From positions 2,666,001 through 2,730,000 of the forward strand of contig OW818689.1 in assembly GCA_942493325.1 (NCBI GenBank): a stretch of 64,000 bases of DNA, given 5' to 3'. Shown piece after piece: positions 54,460 through 63,888 of the stretch. Source of the DNA: JAAFHB01 sp942493325 (GTDB lineage: Bacteria > Bacteroidota > Bacteroidia > Bacteroidales > Prolixibacteraceae). The translations under genes and the position numbers were made by a program. Positions within the stretch are counted from its first letter, which is position 1; each line of letters opens with the position of its first letter. The notes below the pieces were generated by a model that saw nothing but the letters and a program-made list of their open reading frames with translations, searched no databases and had not been told where the DNA came from.

Positions 54460-54570
54460 TAATAATTTGATCGTAAAGAAAGGAGGTAAAAAATGTTTAA
54501 GAACAGATTTCTGCTGGTGGAAGATTCGATTTGTTAACACAGTGCGTTTTTCTATGAAATTTAATAAAGG

Positions 54571-54832
54571 CATCTGGCTGCTGGCTGTTGGCGACTGGCG
54601 GCTAGCCCGCAGTCCATATTAGACTGATTTCATTTTATATTTAATTTTTTCACCTTTTTCTGTAGGATTTATTCACTATTACAACTGCACATATCTTTCG
54701 GGATAGTACCAATCAGTTGCAAACGCAACAATTAATCGTAAGACGCCAGTTGCAAGCCGCAAGTTGCAAGCTGCCAGCTGCAAGTTGCCAGCCGCCAGTT
54801 GCAAGCAGCCAGTTGCAAGCAGCCAGCCGCTT
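54571..54832. repeat. GCCAGTTGCAAGCA-type low-complexity repeats
   Basis: The 471-bp gap between gntR and galK holds two related clusters: CTGGCTGCTGGCTG-like units at 54571-54612 and irregular CAGTTGCAAGCAGC-like units at 54742-54832. The first cluster is roughly the complement of the second, so a large imperfect hairpin could form. The units are not regular enough for a CRISPR and no coding frame is convincing. Confidence 0.8.
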
Positions 54833-54879
54833 TTGAATTAATATTCTCAATGTCAATTATTGCCAATGTTAAAAGAACA

Positions 54880-55887
54880 TTATAATGATCTTCTGACAAT
54901 CAACCTCGAAGGATTGCGAAATTTTATCTTCCGGTGATTTAAGATCATATCGGCCAAGACCTTCCCCATCAGGACAAAATCGGTTGATATGGTGGTGATT
55001 CCACCCGCGACAACCTCTTTCAGCATTGTATCGTTAAACGAAACCAGGCCGACATCTTCACCCAGTTTAAGATTCATGTCCGCCGCATTTTTAACAATCC
55101 TGACCAGGTTTCGATCGGATACAACCAGATAGGCCTCCCCTTTTTGGACATTCCGCTTGTCGACCGACCGGATAATTTCGGATTCCAGATCATTCTCCCT
55201 GCAGAATCTGTTAAAACCCATCACCCGTTCTTCGGGTTCCTTTCCCCCGGGGAAAACCATGATCAATTTCTGATACTTGCAAAAGAGTTCTCTTCCGGCC
55301 ATCATCCCATCATAAACATCCTGTTCAAAATCCTGGTAAATGACAGGGAAATCCATCAGATCGGGTTTAAGCCGGTCGAGAATATAAACCTTATCAGCGG
55401 GTAATTGCCTGATCAGCTCTATCGAATTGGCAAATGTGGCCGGCATAATAACATAAGCACTGTATTTGCCTGCAGAACTTTCGATCAGTTCTTTGTAAAC
55501 ATTGAAATTGAAATGGTGGAAAAAAATATCAACGTTAATCCGGTTGTCTAACTGACCGAGGAAAGCCGCATATAAATCCTCCTTAAAAACATTCAATTCG
55601 TCGAAAAGGAGAAAAATCTGTTTGGCATAATTAAGGTCGGTCCTTTCGATGTAATATCCTTTCCCGGGAACGGAAACAACCACCCCCAGGGCTCTCAATT
55701 CGTTAAAAGCAAGCATAACAGTATCGCGCGACAGGGAGAACGCCCCGCAAATCTGGTTGATTGAGGCAATTTTATCGCCTTTGTGCAGGATACCCTGTTC
55801 GATAGCCATACAGACAGAATTGATAATCTGTCTGTATTTTGGGATTCCCGCCGCTTCGTCAATATTAAAGATATTTGATAGATTCAC
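54880..55887 (-). CDS. GntR-family regulator with LacI-type sensor domain
   Basis: A 335-residue regulator. The N-terminal ~75 residues are a GntR winged helix (IPKYRQIINSVCMAIEQG, then FSLSRDTVMLAFNELRALG and GKGYYIE). The remainder resembles the periplasmic-binding-protein-like sugar sensor domain of LacI repressors. It stands between galK and galM and is divergent from galM. An inverted repeat of 21 bp in the shared promoter region is its probable operator, so it likely senses galactose or a derivative. Confidence 0.9.
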   Translation of the reverse strand: MNLSNIFNIDEAAGIPKYRQIINSVCMAIEQGILHKGDKIASINQICGAFSLSRDTVMLAFNELRALGVVVSVPGKGYYIERTDLNYAKQIFLLFDELNVFKEDLYAAFLGQLDNRINVDIFFHHFNFNVYKELIESSAGKYSAYVIMPATFANSIELIRQLPADKVYILDRLKPDLMDFPVIYQDFEQDVYDGMMAGRELFCKYQKLIMVFPGGKEPEERVMGFNRFCRENDLESEIIRSVDKRNVQKGEAYLVVSDRNLVRIVKNAADMNLKLGEDVGLVSFNDTMLKEVVAGGITTISTDFVLMGKVLADMILNHRKIKFRNPSRLIVRRSL

Positions 55888-55905
55888 AGGATGGATTTTT
55901 CAGCC

Positions 55906-55926
55906 ATAAAAATATGTTATTTTTAT
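55906..55926. promoter_or_regulatory. Probable GntR operator in galM/gntR promoter region
   Basis: ATAAAAATA-TGT-TATTTTTAT is a perfect 9-bp inverted repeat with a 3-base centre. It lies 19 bp upstream of the gntR start and 10 bp upstream of the galM -7 element, so a bound dimer would cover both promoters. Its AT-richness lowers certainty. Confidence 0.5.
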
Positions 55927-55935
55927 ATTTATCTT

Positions 55936-55943
55936 TACGTTTG
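55936..55943 (+). promoter_or_regulatory. -7 promoter element of galM
   Basis: TACGTTTG matches TAnnTTTG, 25 bp before the galM start codon. A TGTGCACA palindrome follows it directly. Confidence 0.5.
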
Positions 55944-55968
55944 TGCACAGATAACTAAATTTCATTTT

Positions 55969-57018
55969 ATGGAACTAACACGAGATGTTTTCGGAAATGC
56001 CCGCAGAGGTGAGAAGATTCATATATTCACACTGCGCAACGACAATGGGGTCACCATTAAAATCACCAATTACGGGGGAATCATAACTTCGATTAAAACT
56101 CCCGACAAAAGCGGTACAAAAGCAAACATCGTTTTGGGATTTAAGTCCCTGGAAGACTACCTGACCAATGCCTATATCGAGAATTGTCCTTATTTCGGTT
56201 GTATTACAGGAAGATATGCCAACCGGATCGCCAAAGGAAAGTTTTCGATCGGTGGAAAAGAGTATACTCTCCCCGTGAACAATGGTGAAAATTGCCTCCA
56301 CGGCGGCATTACCGGTTTCGATAAAGTGATCTGGGTTCCTAAAAAGATCGAAAAACCTGATCTTGTAGGGGTTGAATTGAAATACCGAAGTGTCCATATG
56401 GAGGAAGGATTTCCGGGAAACCTCGATCTTACCGTGACCTATACCCTTAATCACAAGAATGAATTACACATCGAGTATAAAGCCGTAACGGACCGGGAAA
56501 CAGTGATTAATTTAACCAACCATTCCTATTTTAACCTCACGGGAAACAAAGAAAACATCCTTGGCCATACCCTCCAGCTGGCAGCCAAAACCAGAACTGT
56601 TAATGATGAGATGATTCCTACCGGCGAAATTATCGAAGTAGCAGGAACACCATTTGATTTTACCACACCTGCCACCATCGGATCACAGATTGATGGTCTG
56701 GCCGACGGCTACGATACCAATTTTATTCTGAACAATCCGAATAAAAAGCTGGTCAAAGCAGGTATGCTCTCGGAAGAAACAACAGGCAGAACGGTTGAAA
56801 TATTCACAACTGAACCTGCAATACAAGTATATACAGGCTATTGGATTCCTGAAATGGTTGGAAAATCGGGCGAAGAATTTGGCAGTTACGCGGGTGTGGC
56901 ACTCGAAACTCAACATTACCCCGATTCGCCAAACCATCCGGAATTTCCATCCACATCGCTTCATCCCGGCGAAGTATTCAAATCGAAAACAATTTACAAA
57001 TTCGGGATCAAGTCCTGA
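55969..57018 (+). CDS. galM: Galactose mutarotase (aldose 1-epimerase)
   Basis: A 349-residue enzyme that interconverts the anomers of galactose before galactokinase acts. Recognisable parts are NYGGIITSIKTPDKSG, a GRYANRIAKGKF segment near residue 80, the NGENCLHGG region with the catalytic His, and LTNHSYFNL near 185. The final LETQHYPDSPNHP contains the catalytic Glu. The start at 55969 is chosen because it follows the promoter and the family begins MxLTRDxFG. It is divergent from gntR, and galK lies beyond it. Confidence 0.94.
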   Translation: MELTRDVFGNARRGEKIHIFTLRNDNGVTIKITNYGGIITSIKTPDKSGTKANIVLGFKSLEDYLTNAYIENCPYFGCITGRYANRIAKGKFSIGGKEYTLPVNNGENCLHGGITGFDKVIWVPKKIEKPDLVGVELKYRSVHMEEGFPGNLDLTVTYTLNHKNELHIEYKAVTDRETVINLTNHSYFNLTGNKENILGHTLQLAAKTRTVNDEMIPTGEIIEVAGTPFDFTTPATIGSQIDGLADGYDTNFILNNPNKKLVKAGMLSEETTGRTVEIFTTEPAIQVYTGYWIPEMVGKSGEEFGSYAGVALETQHYPDSPNHPEFPSTSLHPGEVFKSKTIYKFGIKS

Positions 57019-57109
57019 ATTTCGCATGATCAAAGTCTGTAGCCCCCGGTTACAGACTTTGTTTTACAGAACTGAACCTCTTTGCCAACGAAAAGCCAAA
57101 AATCACCTG

Positions 57110-59026
57110 ATGAGAACACTGATCGAACTATTTGAAACAAGTGCCGCGAAGTTTCCGAATAATCCCTTGTTATGGGAAAAGCCCAAAGACCAGTATATCC
57201 CAAGCTCATATCTCGAGATCAGGGAACAGGTTTATCTTTTGGGGGCCGGATTTATGTCACTTGGGCTCAAAAAGGGGGAACGGGTCGGACTTCTTGCGGA
57301 AGGGAGAAATAAATGGCTGGTTAGTGAATTGGGCATGTTCTATTGTGGTGTGATTAATGTTCCACTTTCCGTAAAACTCGAAGCTACAGAATTAAAGTTC
57401 AGACTGGCTCACTCCGGATCGCGAATGATCATAGTTTCGGACGGACAGGCCTCAAAGATTGCCGAAATCATCAATGAACTTCCCGGAATAGACTATGTGA
57501 TCCATCTGGATCCTGTCGTTAATCCCGGATCAAAAGATCTTATTTTTGATGACATCCTGATGCAGGGACGTGAATTTCTGAGTTCAGAGGCAAATAAAAA
57601 AGAGTATGAGGCGGTCTGGGGTAATGTTCAGCCGGATGATGTTGCAAATATTTCGTACACCTCCGGGACGACGGCCGATCCCAAGGGAATTATGCTTACT
57701 CATCTGAACTATACAGCAAATGTCATTCAGGCAAACACCATACTGGAAATTTATGAAGATTATAAAACACTAGCCATTCTCCCATGGGATCACTCCTTCG
57801 CTCACACGGCCTGTCTTTACAGCTTTATGCTAAAAGGAGCTTCGATAGGGTCGGTACAGACAGGCCGAACACCCATGGAGACACTCCGGAATGTACCTGT
57901 TAATATCAGGGAATTCAAGCCCGATATCCTGATGAGTGTTCCTGCATTATCGAAGAGTTTCAGGAAGAATATCGAAAAGGGGATTCAGGCAAAAGGGAGG
58001 TTTACTGAAATGCTATTCAATCATGGACTTCAGGTAGCCTATCTCTATAACGGTGATGGATGGAACCGCGGCAAGGGGTGGCGCGCGTTGCTAACACCCG
58101 AATATGCATTATTTGATAAAATCCTGTTTTCGAAAATACGCGAGGGATTCGGCGGAAACCTCAAATTTTTCATTGGAGGCGGAGCGTTGCTCGATACAGA
58201 ACTCCAACGCTTTTTCTTTGCCATCGGCACCCCGGTTTTCCAGGGATATGGCCTTACCGAAGCCGCACCTGTTATCTCGGCAAATTCACCCCAGGCCGTT
58301 AAATTCGGCTCTTCCGGAAAGCCTGTGAAATACCTCGACGTGAAGATTTGTGATGACGACGGAGCAACTCTTCCGGCCGGAGCAAAAGGTGAAATCGTGG
58401 TAAGAGGCGAGAATGTGATGAAAGGTTATTGGAAAAACTCCAAAGCCACAGAGGAAACCCTTAAAGACGGATGGCTTCATACCGGTGATTCCGGATATTT
58501 ATCACCCGACGGATATCTTTATGTGTTGGGAAGGTTTAAAAGTCTGCTGATCGGAAACGACGGTGAAAAATACAGCCCCGAAGGGATTGAGGAAGCCATT
58601 GTTGAACAGTCGCCATATATCGATCAGGTAATGCTTTATAATAATCAAAATGCTTATACAGTAGGATTTATTGTTCCCAATATTGCTGCCATTAACCGCA
58701 CATTAAGCAAACATGGAATAACTCCAGAAAGCGAAGAGGGCATCGGCAAGTCGCTTGAAATTATTAAACAGGAAATTGACACCTACCGAAAAGGGGGTAA
58801 ATTCGATGGTATGTTTCCCGAAAGGTGGCTGCCGTCTGCGATCATCGTGCTCCCGGAAGCTTTCACAGAGCAGAATCATTTACTGAACAGCACCCTGAAA
58901 ATGGTACGGGGAAAAATCACCGAATACTTTAGACCGGAGATGGATTTTAGTTATACTCCCGAAGCAAAAGAGATTAACAACGCCAGAAATATTGAATCGA
59001 TTAAGAGGTGGTTTAAGCAGTCCTGA
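57110..59026 (+). CDS. Long-chain acyl-CoA ligase (AMP-binding)
   Basis: A 638-residue adenylate-forming enzyme that activates fatty acids with ATP and CoA. The AMP-binding P-loop is SYTSGTTADPKGI near residue 180, followed by YGLTEAAPVIS near 380, the HTGDSGYLSPDGYL motif near 456 and an AMP-forming C-terminal domain. The length and the LPWDHSFAHT loop resemble the FadD15-like group. The ATG at 57110 is preferred; the frame is open another 315 bp upstream but overlaps galM in a different frame and is not coding. Confidence 0.92.
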   Translation: MRTLIELFETSAAKFPNNPLLWEKPKDQYIPSSYLEIREQVYLLGAGFMSLGLKKGERVGLLAEGRNKWLVSELGMFYCGVINVPLSVKLEATELKFRLAHSGSRMIIVSDGQASKIAEIINELPGIDYVIHLDPVVNPGSKDLIFDDILMQGREFLSSEANKKEYEAVWGNVQPDDVANISYTSGTTADPKGIMLTHLNYTANVIQANTILEIYEDYKTLAILPWDHSFAHTACLYSFMLKGASIGSVQTGRTPMETLRNVPVNIREFKPDILMSVPALSKSFRKNIEKGIQAKGRFTEMLFNHGLQVAYLYNGDGWNRGKGWRALLTPEYALFDKILFSKIREGFGGNLKFFIGGGALLDTELQRFFFAIGTPVFQGYGLTEAAPVISANSPQAVKFGSSGKPVKYLDVKICDDDGATLPAGAKGEIVVRGENVMKGYWKNSKATEETLKDGWLHTGDSGYLSPDGYLYVLGRFKSLLIGNDGEKYSPEGIEEAIVEQSPYIDQVMLYNNQNAYTVGFIVPNIAAINRTLSKHGITPESEEGIGKSLEIIKQEIDTYRKGGKFDGMFPERWLPSAIIVLPEAFTEQNHLLNSTLKMVRGKITEYFRPEMDFSYTPEAKEINNARNIESIKRWFKQS

Positions 59027-59066
59027 AATCGGTTTCCCGGATTGAATATGAGTGAACAGAAACAAT

Positions 59067-60197
59067 ATGCATATAAAGAACGAATTGCTGACTTTGGCAG
59101 CGATGTTTTTATTCCTGGCGACGATTGCCCAGCCAAATGTACAATCAATTGATGCTGACAATACAGCCTTCAGCTATTTCGGACGTACCGACCGGTCAGA
59201 TCCCAAATCAGTACGATTTGACTGGCCCGGTGTTTACTTTCGGTGCGCTTTTACGGAAAATACACTTGAGCTTCGTCTAAAAGGCGGACCACGTGACTAT
59301 TTTAACGTTTTTGTGGATGATGAACCGGTGAGAGTCATTCATTCGACATCTGATTCAGTATTTGTTATCCATGGAATATCAGGTAAAAACACGCATGAAT
59401 TACTGGTCACAAAACGTACGGAGGCAGACATGGGTGTGGCCCGCTTTTATGGTATTGGCATTGAACAGCACGGGAAAATCCTTCCGACCGCTGTAAAAAA
59501 TCAGCGTAAAATAGAGTTTATCGGAAATTCAATAACATGCGGCTATGGTGCGGAAGGATTATCAGCTGCGGAAAGATTTAAACCGGAATCAGAAAACAGT
59601 TACCTCTCCTATGCCACAATTTCTGCACGTGCCTTTGGAGCTGACTATGCCCTGGTTGCCCATTCAGGACTTGGAATCATCCGGAATTACAACGATAAAT
59701 CGAAGATATCGACTAAACTGGCTCCGATGCCGCCCCGTTTTGACCGTGTTCTGGATACCGACTCTGTCAAAAAATGGGATTTCGGACAATGGATACCGGA
59801 TGCGGTTGTGATAAATCTGGGAACCAATGACTACTCCACGTTACCTCATCCTGACAAGGCTATGTTCAAACACAGGTATGAAGAGCTGATCGCCAGGATT
59901 GCCGAGGTTTATGGACCGGTTCCGGTTTTCTGCGTCGTGGGACCAATGACCAATGAGCCCTGCTATTCAATTGTCAAGGAAGTTGTTGATGACTACAATT
60001 TAATCCATCGCAAACCAAAAATCTATTTTGCCGGCATTCCGTCCGGTTTACTAAATAACACCACCGACCTCGGTTCCGATGGCCATCCCTCCTGGCGCGG
60101 TCAGCGAAAAACTGCGTTATCCCTGGTCCCCTTAATCGCAAATGTAATGAGATGGAACTACAATGACACCGAAATCCGGTTTCCGGACGAGTATTAG
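59067..60197 (+). CDS. Secreted CE2-like SGNH esterase
   Basis: A 376-residue exported protein (signal residues 1-21, ending TIAQ). Residues about 30-140 form a beta-sandwich and the remainder an SGNH hydrolase. The motifs are GNSITCGYG with Ser155, LGTNDY near 251-256, and SDGHPS with Asp338 and His340. The two-domain order is that of carbohydrate esterase family 2, acetyl-xylan and acetyl-glucomannan esterases. The ATG at 59067 is used; a GTG five codons upstream is also in frame. It starts 40 bp after the acyl-CoA ligase. Confidence 0.88.
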   Translation: MHIKNELLTLAAMFLFLATIAQPNVQSIDADNTAFSYFGRTDRSDPKSVRFDWPGVYFRCAFTENTLELRLKGGPRDYFNVFVDDEPVRVIHSTSDSVFVIHGISGKNTHELLVTKRTEADMGVARFYGIGIEQHGKILPTAVKNQRKIEFIGNSITCGYGAEGLSAAERFKPESENSYLSYATISARAFGADYALVAHSGLGIIRNYNDKSKISTKLAPMPPRFDRVLDTDSVKKWDFGQWIPDAVVINLGTNDYSTLPHPDKAMFKHRYEELIARIAEVYGPVPVFCVVGPMTNEPCYSIVKEVVDDYNLIHRKPKIYFAGIPSGLLNNTTDLGSDGHPSWRGQRKTALSLVPLIANVMRWNYNDTEIRFPDEY

Positions 60198-60268
60198 TCG
60201 TCGAAAAGTTGCAATTAATTCATATTCAGATCAACAAAAACCGGCAAACCGTTTCAGAAAAAAATTTA

Positions 60269-60276
60269 TATCTTTG
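60269..60276 (+). promoter_or_regulatory. -7 promoter element of transaldolase gene
   Basis: TATCTTTG matches TAnnTTTG, 29 bp before the start codon. Confidence 0.55.
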
Positions 60277-60305
60277 GTTAAGTAATCAATTAGCCCTTTG
60301 ACACT

Positions 60306-61523
60306 ATGGCAACTATTAATTCAATAATCAGCGATTTTGTTTGGAAGGATCTGAATGAGAAACCAATAACGGCCAACAGAGATGAATTTTGGGAAGCACT
60401 TCTTGACACCGGCACAGAGTTATGGCTCGATACGGGTGATATGGAGGAAGCCGGGGCAAACTGGTCGGCCGAAATGAGTGCCCTTACTACAAACAATACC
60501 CTTCTCAACAATGAGATCCAGAAAGGCACTTACGATAACTTCATTCTGGAAGCAAAAAGCATTGTAAAAAATCTATCAAAAGATGAGCAGATTAAGGAGA
60601 TTGCCTTTATTCTGAATGCAAGACACGGACTAAGACTGGCCAAAAAATTCGGTGGATTCGTTAGTGTGGAACTGCATACCGAAATTGCTCATGACATTCA
60701 TTCGATTGAATATTACGGGAAAAGATATCATGAGATCTGCCCCGAACAATTTATTGTGAAAGTACCTTATACCGCCGAAGGTTTACTGGGTGCCAGGCGA
60801 CTAAAAGATTCGGGTGTAAGGGTAAATTTCACCCTGGAATTCAGCGCCCGTGAAAATGTACTTGTAACCCGGGTCGCAAGGCCGGATTATGCGAACGTAT
60901 TTCTTGGCAGAATTGGCGCATATATCATTAATAATCAATTGGGTGATGGTTCAGGAGCAGGAGAAAAAGCCGTAATTGCGTCCCAGAATTGGATCACCGG
61001 GCTATCGGCAATGAATCCCTGGCAGACCAGGCTCATCGCGGCAAGCCTTCGTAATCACAACCAGCTGGAATTGCTTGCGGGTACAGATGTCTTTACAATA
61101 CCTCCAAAAGTAGCAGCTGCCGGGAGGATCGAGTTAAGCGGAAAATTTTCGTCCCGGATTCATGAAAACTATGATGTGGATCTCAATGATTCAGCAAAGG
61201 AGGCGCACATTGAAAAATTCTGGGCAGTCGATGATAAAGTACTTAAGCTCGCGGACCGACTCGCCACTAAAATACCGGATACAGGATCCGGACTGATTCA
61301 GATTGCTCATGAAGAAGGTTGCGGTGATATGTTTCCCTTGCTATCAGAGGAAGAACTTGGTTTAATAGCATCAGACGGAAAAATACCGGTACACGCCCGT
61401 TGGAAGAAGATGATATCCGAAGGCAAAATTGCGCCCGATACCTTACTGACGCTTGCAGGCCTGGCTTCATTTAATGCAGACCAGCAGTTGCTCGATGGGA
61501 GGATACGGAATATTATCGGTTGA
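60306..61523 (+). CDS. Transaldolase-family protein with C-terminal extension
   Basis: A 405-residue TIM-barrel enzyme of the transaldolase family. The Schiff-base lysine is K152 in FIVKVPYTAEG. The TTNNTLLNNE segment near 61-70 corresponds to the conserved loop with Asn residues of transaldolases. It is longer than the ~215-residue TalB/MipB types, and residues after about 300 form a helical extension with a GSGLIQIAHEEGCGDMFP motif. It probably works in the non-oxidative pentose phosphate pathway or on a related sugar phosphate. Confidence 0.85.
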   Translation: MATINSIISDFVWKDLNEKPITANRDEFWEALLDTGTELWLDTGDMEEAGANWSAEMSALTTNNTLLNNEIQKGTYDNFILEAKSIVKNLSKDEQIKEIAFILNARHGLRLAKKFGGFVSVELHTEIAHDIHSIEYYGKRYHEICPEQFIVKVPYTAEGLLGARRLKDSGVRVNFTLEFSARENVLVTRVARPDYANVFLGRIGAYIINNQLGDGSGAGEKAVIASQNWITGLSAMNPWQTRLIAASLRNHNQLELLAGTDVFTIPPKVAAAGRIELSGKFSSRIHENYDVDLNDSAKEAHIEKFWAVDDKVLKLADRLATKIPDTGSGLIQIAHEEGCGDMFPLLSEEELGLIASDGKIPVHARWKKMISEGKIAPDTLLTLAGLASFNADQQLLDGRIRNIIG

Positions 61524-61604
61524 TTTTGTCTATTAAAGGAGGACTCTTTATAAAAGTACATTTGTTAGGGAATTTTGACCAAATCCACAATAATATTTCA
61601 TACC

Positions 61605-63329
61605 ATGTTTAATACTCTATTTTATCCGTGGATTAAGCTTTGCATATTATTATTCATGTTCACATTTGTTCAGGAAGATGCCGCGATTGTCGCCGCTTCA
61701 TTTTCAAATGTTGAGTATGGATTACCTATTAGTCTGGCCTATACCAGTATTTATTTGGGAATTGTTACCGGTGATCTGTTTATTTATGGTTTGGGCCGGG
61801 TTGCCCAGCGCAATGATTGGTTGCGATCAAAAGTGATAGGTCCGAAAGTTGATCAGGTAAAAATATGGCTTGAAAAAAATTTCGTTTGGGCAGTGGCAAT
61901 GTGCCGAATTACTCCAAGTTTATTATTCCCCACATTTGTAGCAATTGGTTGGTTTCGAATGCCAGTCAAACGTTTTTTTGTTATTTCACTCCTCTCCTCC
62001 GCCATTTATACCCCAATTGTTTTTTTCCTTGTTAAACTGCTTGGAGAAATGGTTTTGTACCGGCTTGGATATTGGGCCTGGGGAATCCTCTTTGTGACAG
62101 TAATGCTGTTTCCTCTTCGGAAAGCCTTTCTCGCTTTCACCACCAACGGGAATAATAAAACGAACTCGATCATCCCTTTTCAATCGGTTTTTTCAATTAA
62201 GGAGATTAACCAGGTAGGATTGCACAAAGGTATGCCCTCCCTGAAAGGAATAAAGCGCCTGATTTCCCTGGCAGAGCGTATTCCGGAAGGATTATTTTAT
62301 ATCCCCGTCGGAATTCGCTGGATTTTCCTTTCCATCCGCTACGGCAACTTTACAATGCCCACAATTGCAAATCCCTTAATTGAGACCGGCGGTTTCTGGG
62401 GCGAATCAAAAAGTTCGATACTCGAAGTTGTAGGGAATGAACAACGGAAATGGATGGCAAACTATTTCTCTTTTAATCGCACGAATCAGTTGGCAGAAAT
62501 TGACCTCCGGGAAATATTATTGAAAATGGATGAGCAACAACTTCAATTCCCGGTTGTAGCCAAACCGGATATAGGATGGCAGGGCTTTGGGGTTCGTAAA
62601 ATTGACAATGAATCAGAATTATCCGGCTATCTGTTGGCCTACCCGCAAAACGAACGGTTGCTGATTCAACAATTGATACCTTACGATGGAGAAGCCGGTA
62701 TTTTTTATGCCCGGATGCCCGGTGAAACAAACGGATGCATTATTTCACTTACTCTTCGTTATTACCCTTATGTTATTGGTGATGGCAATTCCACCCTGTA
62801 TGAACTTATAAAAAACAACCCAAGAACCGGATTTAAGGCCAAATATTATTTGGGAAAGTATCCTGGGCATATAGGATTAAGCAACGAAAAACTAGCTTTG
62901 GTGCCATACGAAAATGAAATGGTTCGCCTTTCATTTATCGGAAGCATAAGGGTCGGTGGAATATACCGTGATGCCAGGCGTCTTATAACACCTGCATTAT
63001 CAGAACGATTTGATGAAATAGCCCGCAGTATTCCTGAATTTTATTTCGGACGGTTCGATATACGGTTTAAATCAACAGCATTACTAAAAGCGGGAGAGGA
63101 TTTTTCTATTATTGAAATCAACGGAGCAGGTTCAGAACCGATCCATGCCTGGGATCCTGAAATCTCTCTTTTTAATTTATACCGCGAATTATTCAAAACA
63201 CAGCGTCTGCTGTTCAGGATTGCTGCCGAAAACAGGAAACGGGGATTTAAACCTGATCGTCTTATGCAATTTTTAAAAGCCGCCCGGAGGCAAAACAGAC
63301 TTATAAAGCGCTATCCACCTGCCGGTTAA
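61605..63329 (+). CDS. DedA-family membrane domain fused to ATP-grasp ligase domain
   Basis: A 574-residue two-part protein. Residues 1-175 are a DedA/VTT membrane domain with the family phrases GIVTGDLFIYGLGR (52-65) and RITPSLLFPTFVAIGWFRMP (101-120). Residues about 255-530 are an ATP-grasp ligase: NPLIETGGFWGESK (256-269), VVAKPDIGWQGFG (317-329, ATP-binding Lys), IQQLIPYDGEAG, VIGDGNSTLYELI (390-402) and GRFDIRF with IIEINGAGSEPIHAWDP (482-518, metal ligands). The stand-alone ATP-grasp is known as an uncharacterised D-Ala-D-Ala-ligase-like family; the N-terminal membrane domain is the odd part. The ATG at 61605 is chosen; an upstream TTG would add ten residues. Confidence 0.83.
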   Translation: MFNTLFYPWIKLCILLFMFTFVQEDAAIVAASFSNVEYGLPISLAYTSIYLGIVTGDLFIYGLGRVAQRNDWLRSKVIGPKVDQVKIWLEKNFVWAVAMCRITPSLLFPTFVAIGWFRMPVKRFFVISLLSSAIYTPIVFFLVKLLGEMVLYRLGYWAWGILFVTVMLFPLRKAFLAFTTNGNNKTNSIIPFQSVFSIKEINQVGLHKGMPSLKGIKRLISLAERIPEGLFYIPVGIRWIFLSIRYGNFTMPTIANPLIETGGFWGESKSSILEVVGNEQRKWMANYFSFNRTNQLAEIDLREILLKMDEQQLQFPVVAKPDIGWQGFGVRKIDNESELSGYLLAYPQNERLLIQQLIPYDGEAGIFYARMPGETNGCIISLTLRYYPYVIGDGNSTLYELIKNNPRTGFKAKYYLGKYPGHIGLSNEKLALVPYENEMVRLSFIGSIRVGGIYRDARRLITPALSERFDEIARSIPEFYFGRFDIRFKSTALLKAGEDFSIIEINGAGSEPIHAWDPEISLFNLYRELFKTQRLLFRIAAENRKRGFKPDRLMQFLKAARRQNRLIKRYPPAG

Positions 63330-63487
63330 TTCATATTTTAAATTATAAAAAGCGCTATCAAAAAAATCTCAACTGTGAATTCATAGTAAAAAGATATTAT
63401 GCACATCAAACGTCATAGAGCCATTTTTTTAATAAATTTGTTGACTAACAACCCTACCTATTCGATTAATTAAACCTTATACACGCA

Positions 63488-63811
63488 ATGCCCATTTTAA
63501 AATCTCATTATCCATGCTTTGTCATTGGTTTATTCCTGGTTCTGCTGAACGGAACACAAAATCGACTGAGGGCACAAAATGATGATATTTATTTTGAGAG
63601 TCTTGCACCTGAACTGGGCTTGTCACAAATTACAGTATCGGGCATCTACCAGGACAGTAAAGGATTTACAAATTTCTCCGTATTTACAGGAGTCAGGATA
63701 ATAAGGGAATCAGCCATAATTTTGTGCGAAGAAGTGACCGGAGCGCGCACCCGGCTTATCAGGCTTTTGAATTATTACTTCTTTGAAACGGGAGTTATCT
63801 TCTTTCAATAA
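63488..63811 (+). pseudogene. Truncated two-component-type sensor (reg_prop) gene
   Basis: The 107-residue open frame begins with a signal peptide (residues 8-30) and then FESLAPELGLSQITVSGIYQ and DSKGF, which is the standard start of the periplasmic propeller of hybrid two-component sensors. After GF, where LWFGTxDGL is expected, the sequence loses all similarity. The remaining propeller, membrane, kinase and receiver parts are absent downstream. I consider it a decayed 5' fragment. Confidence 0.65.
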
Positions 63812-63888
63812 AAAAGAAAAGAATTGTGAATACCTGAAAAAAGCGTAAAATTGCCCGAACTGATTACTTTTCATGTAAAACCTATCGA

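Noticed and set aside
54742..54832. Possible CRISPR array or attC cluster
   Set aside because: Units are irregular in length and overlap each other; no spacer structure, no integrase.
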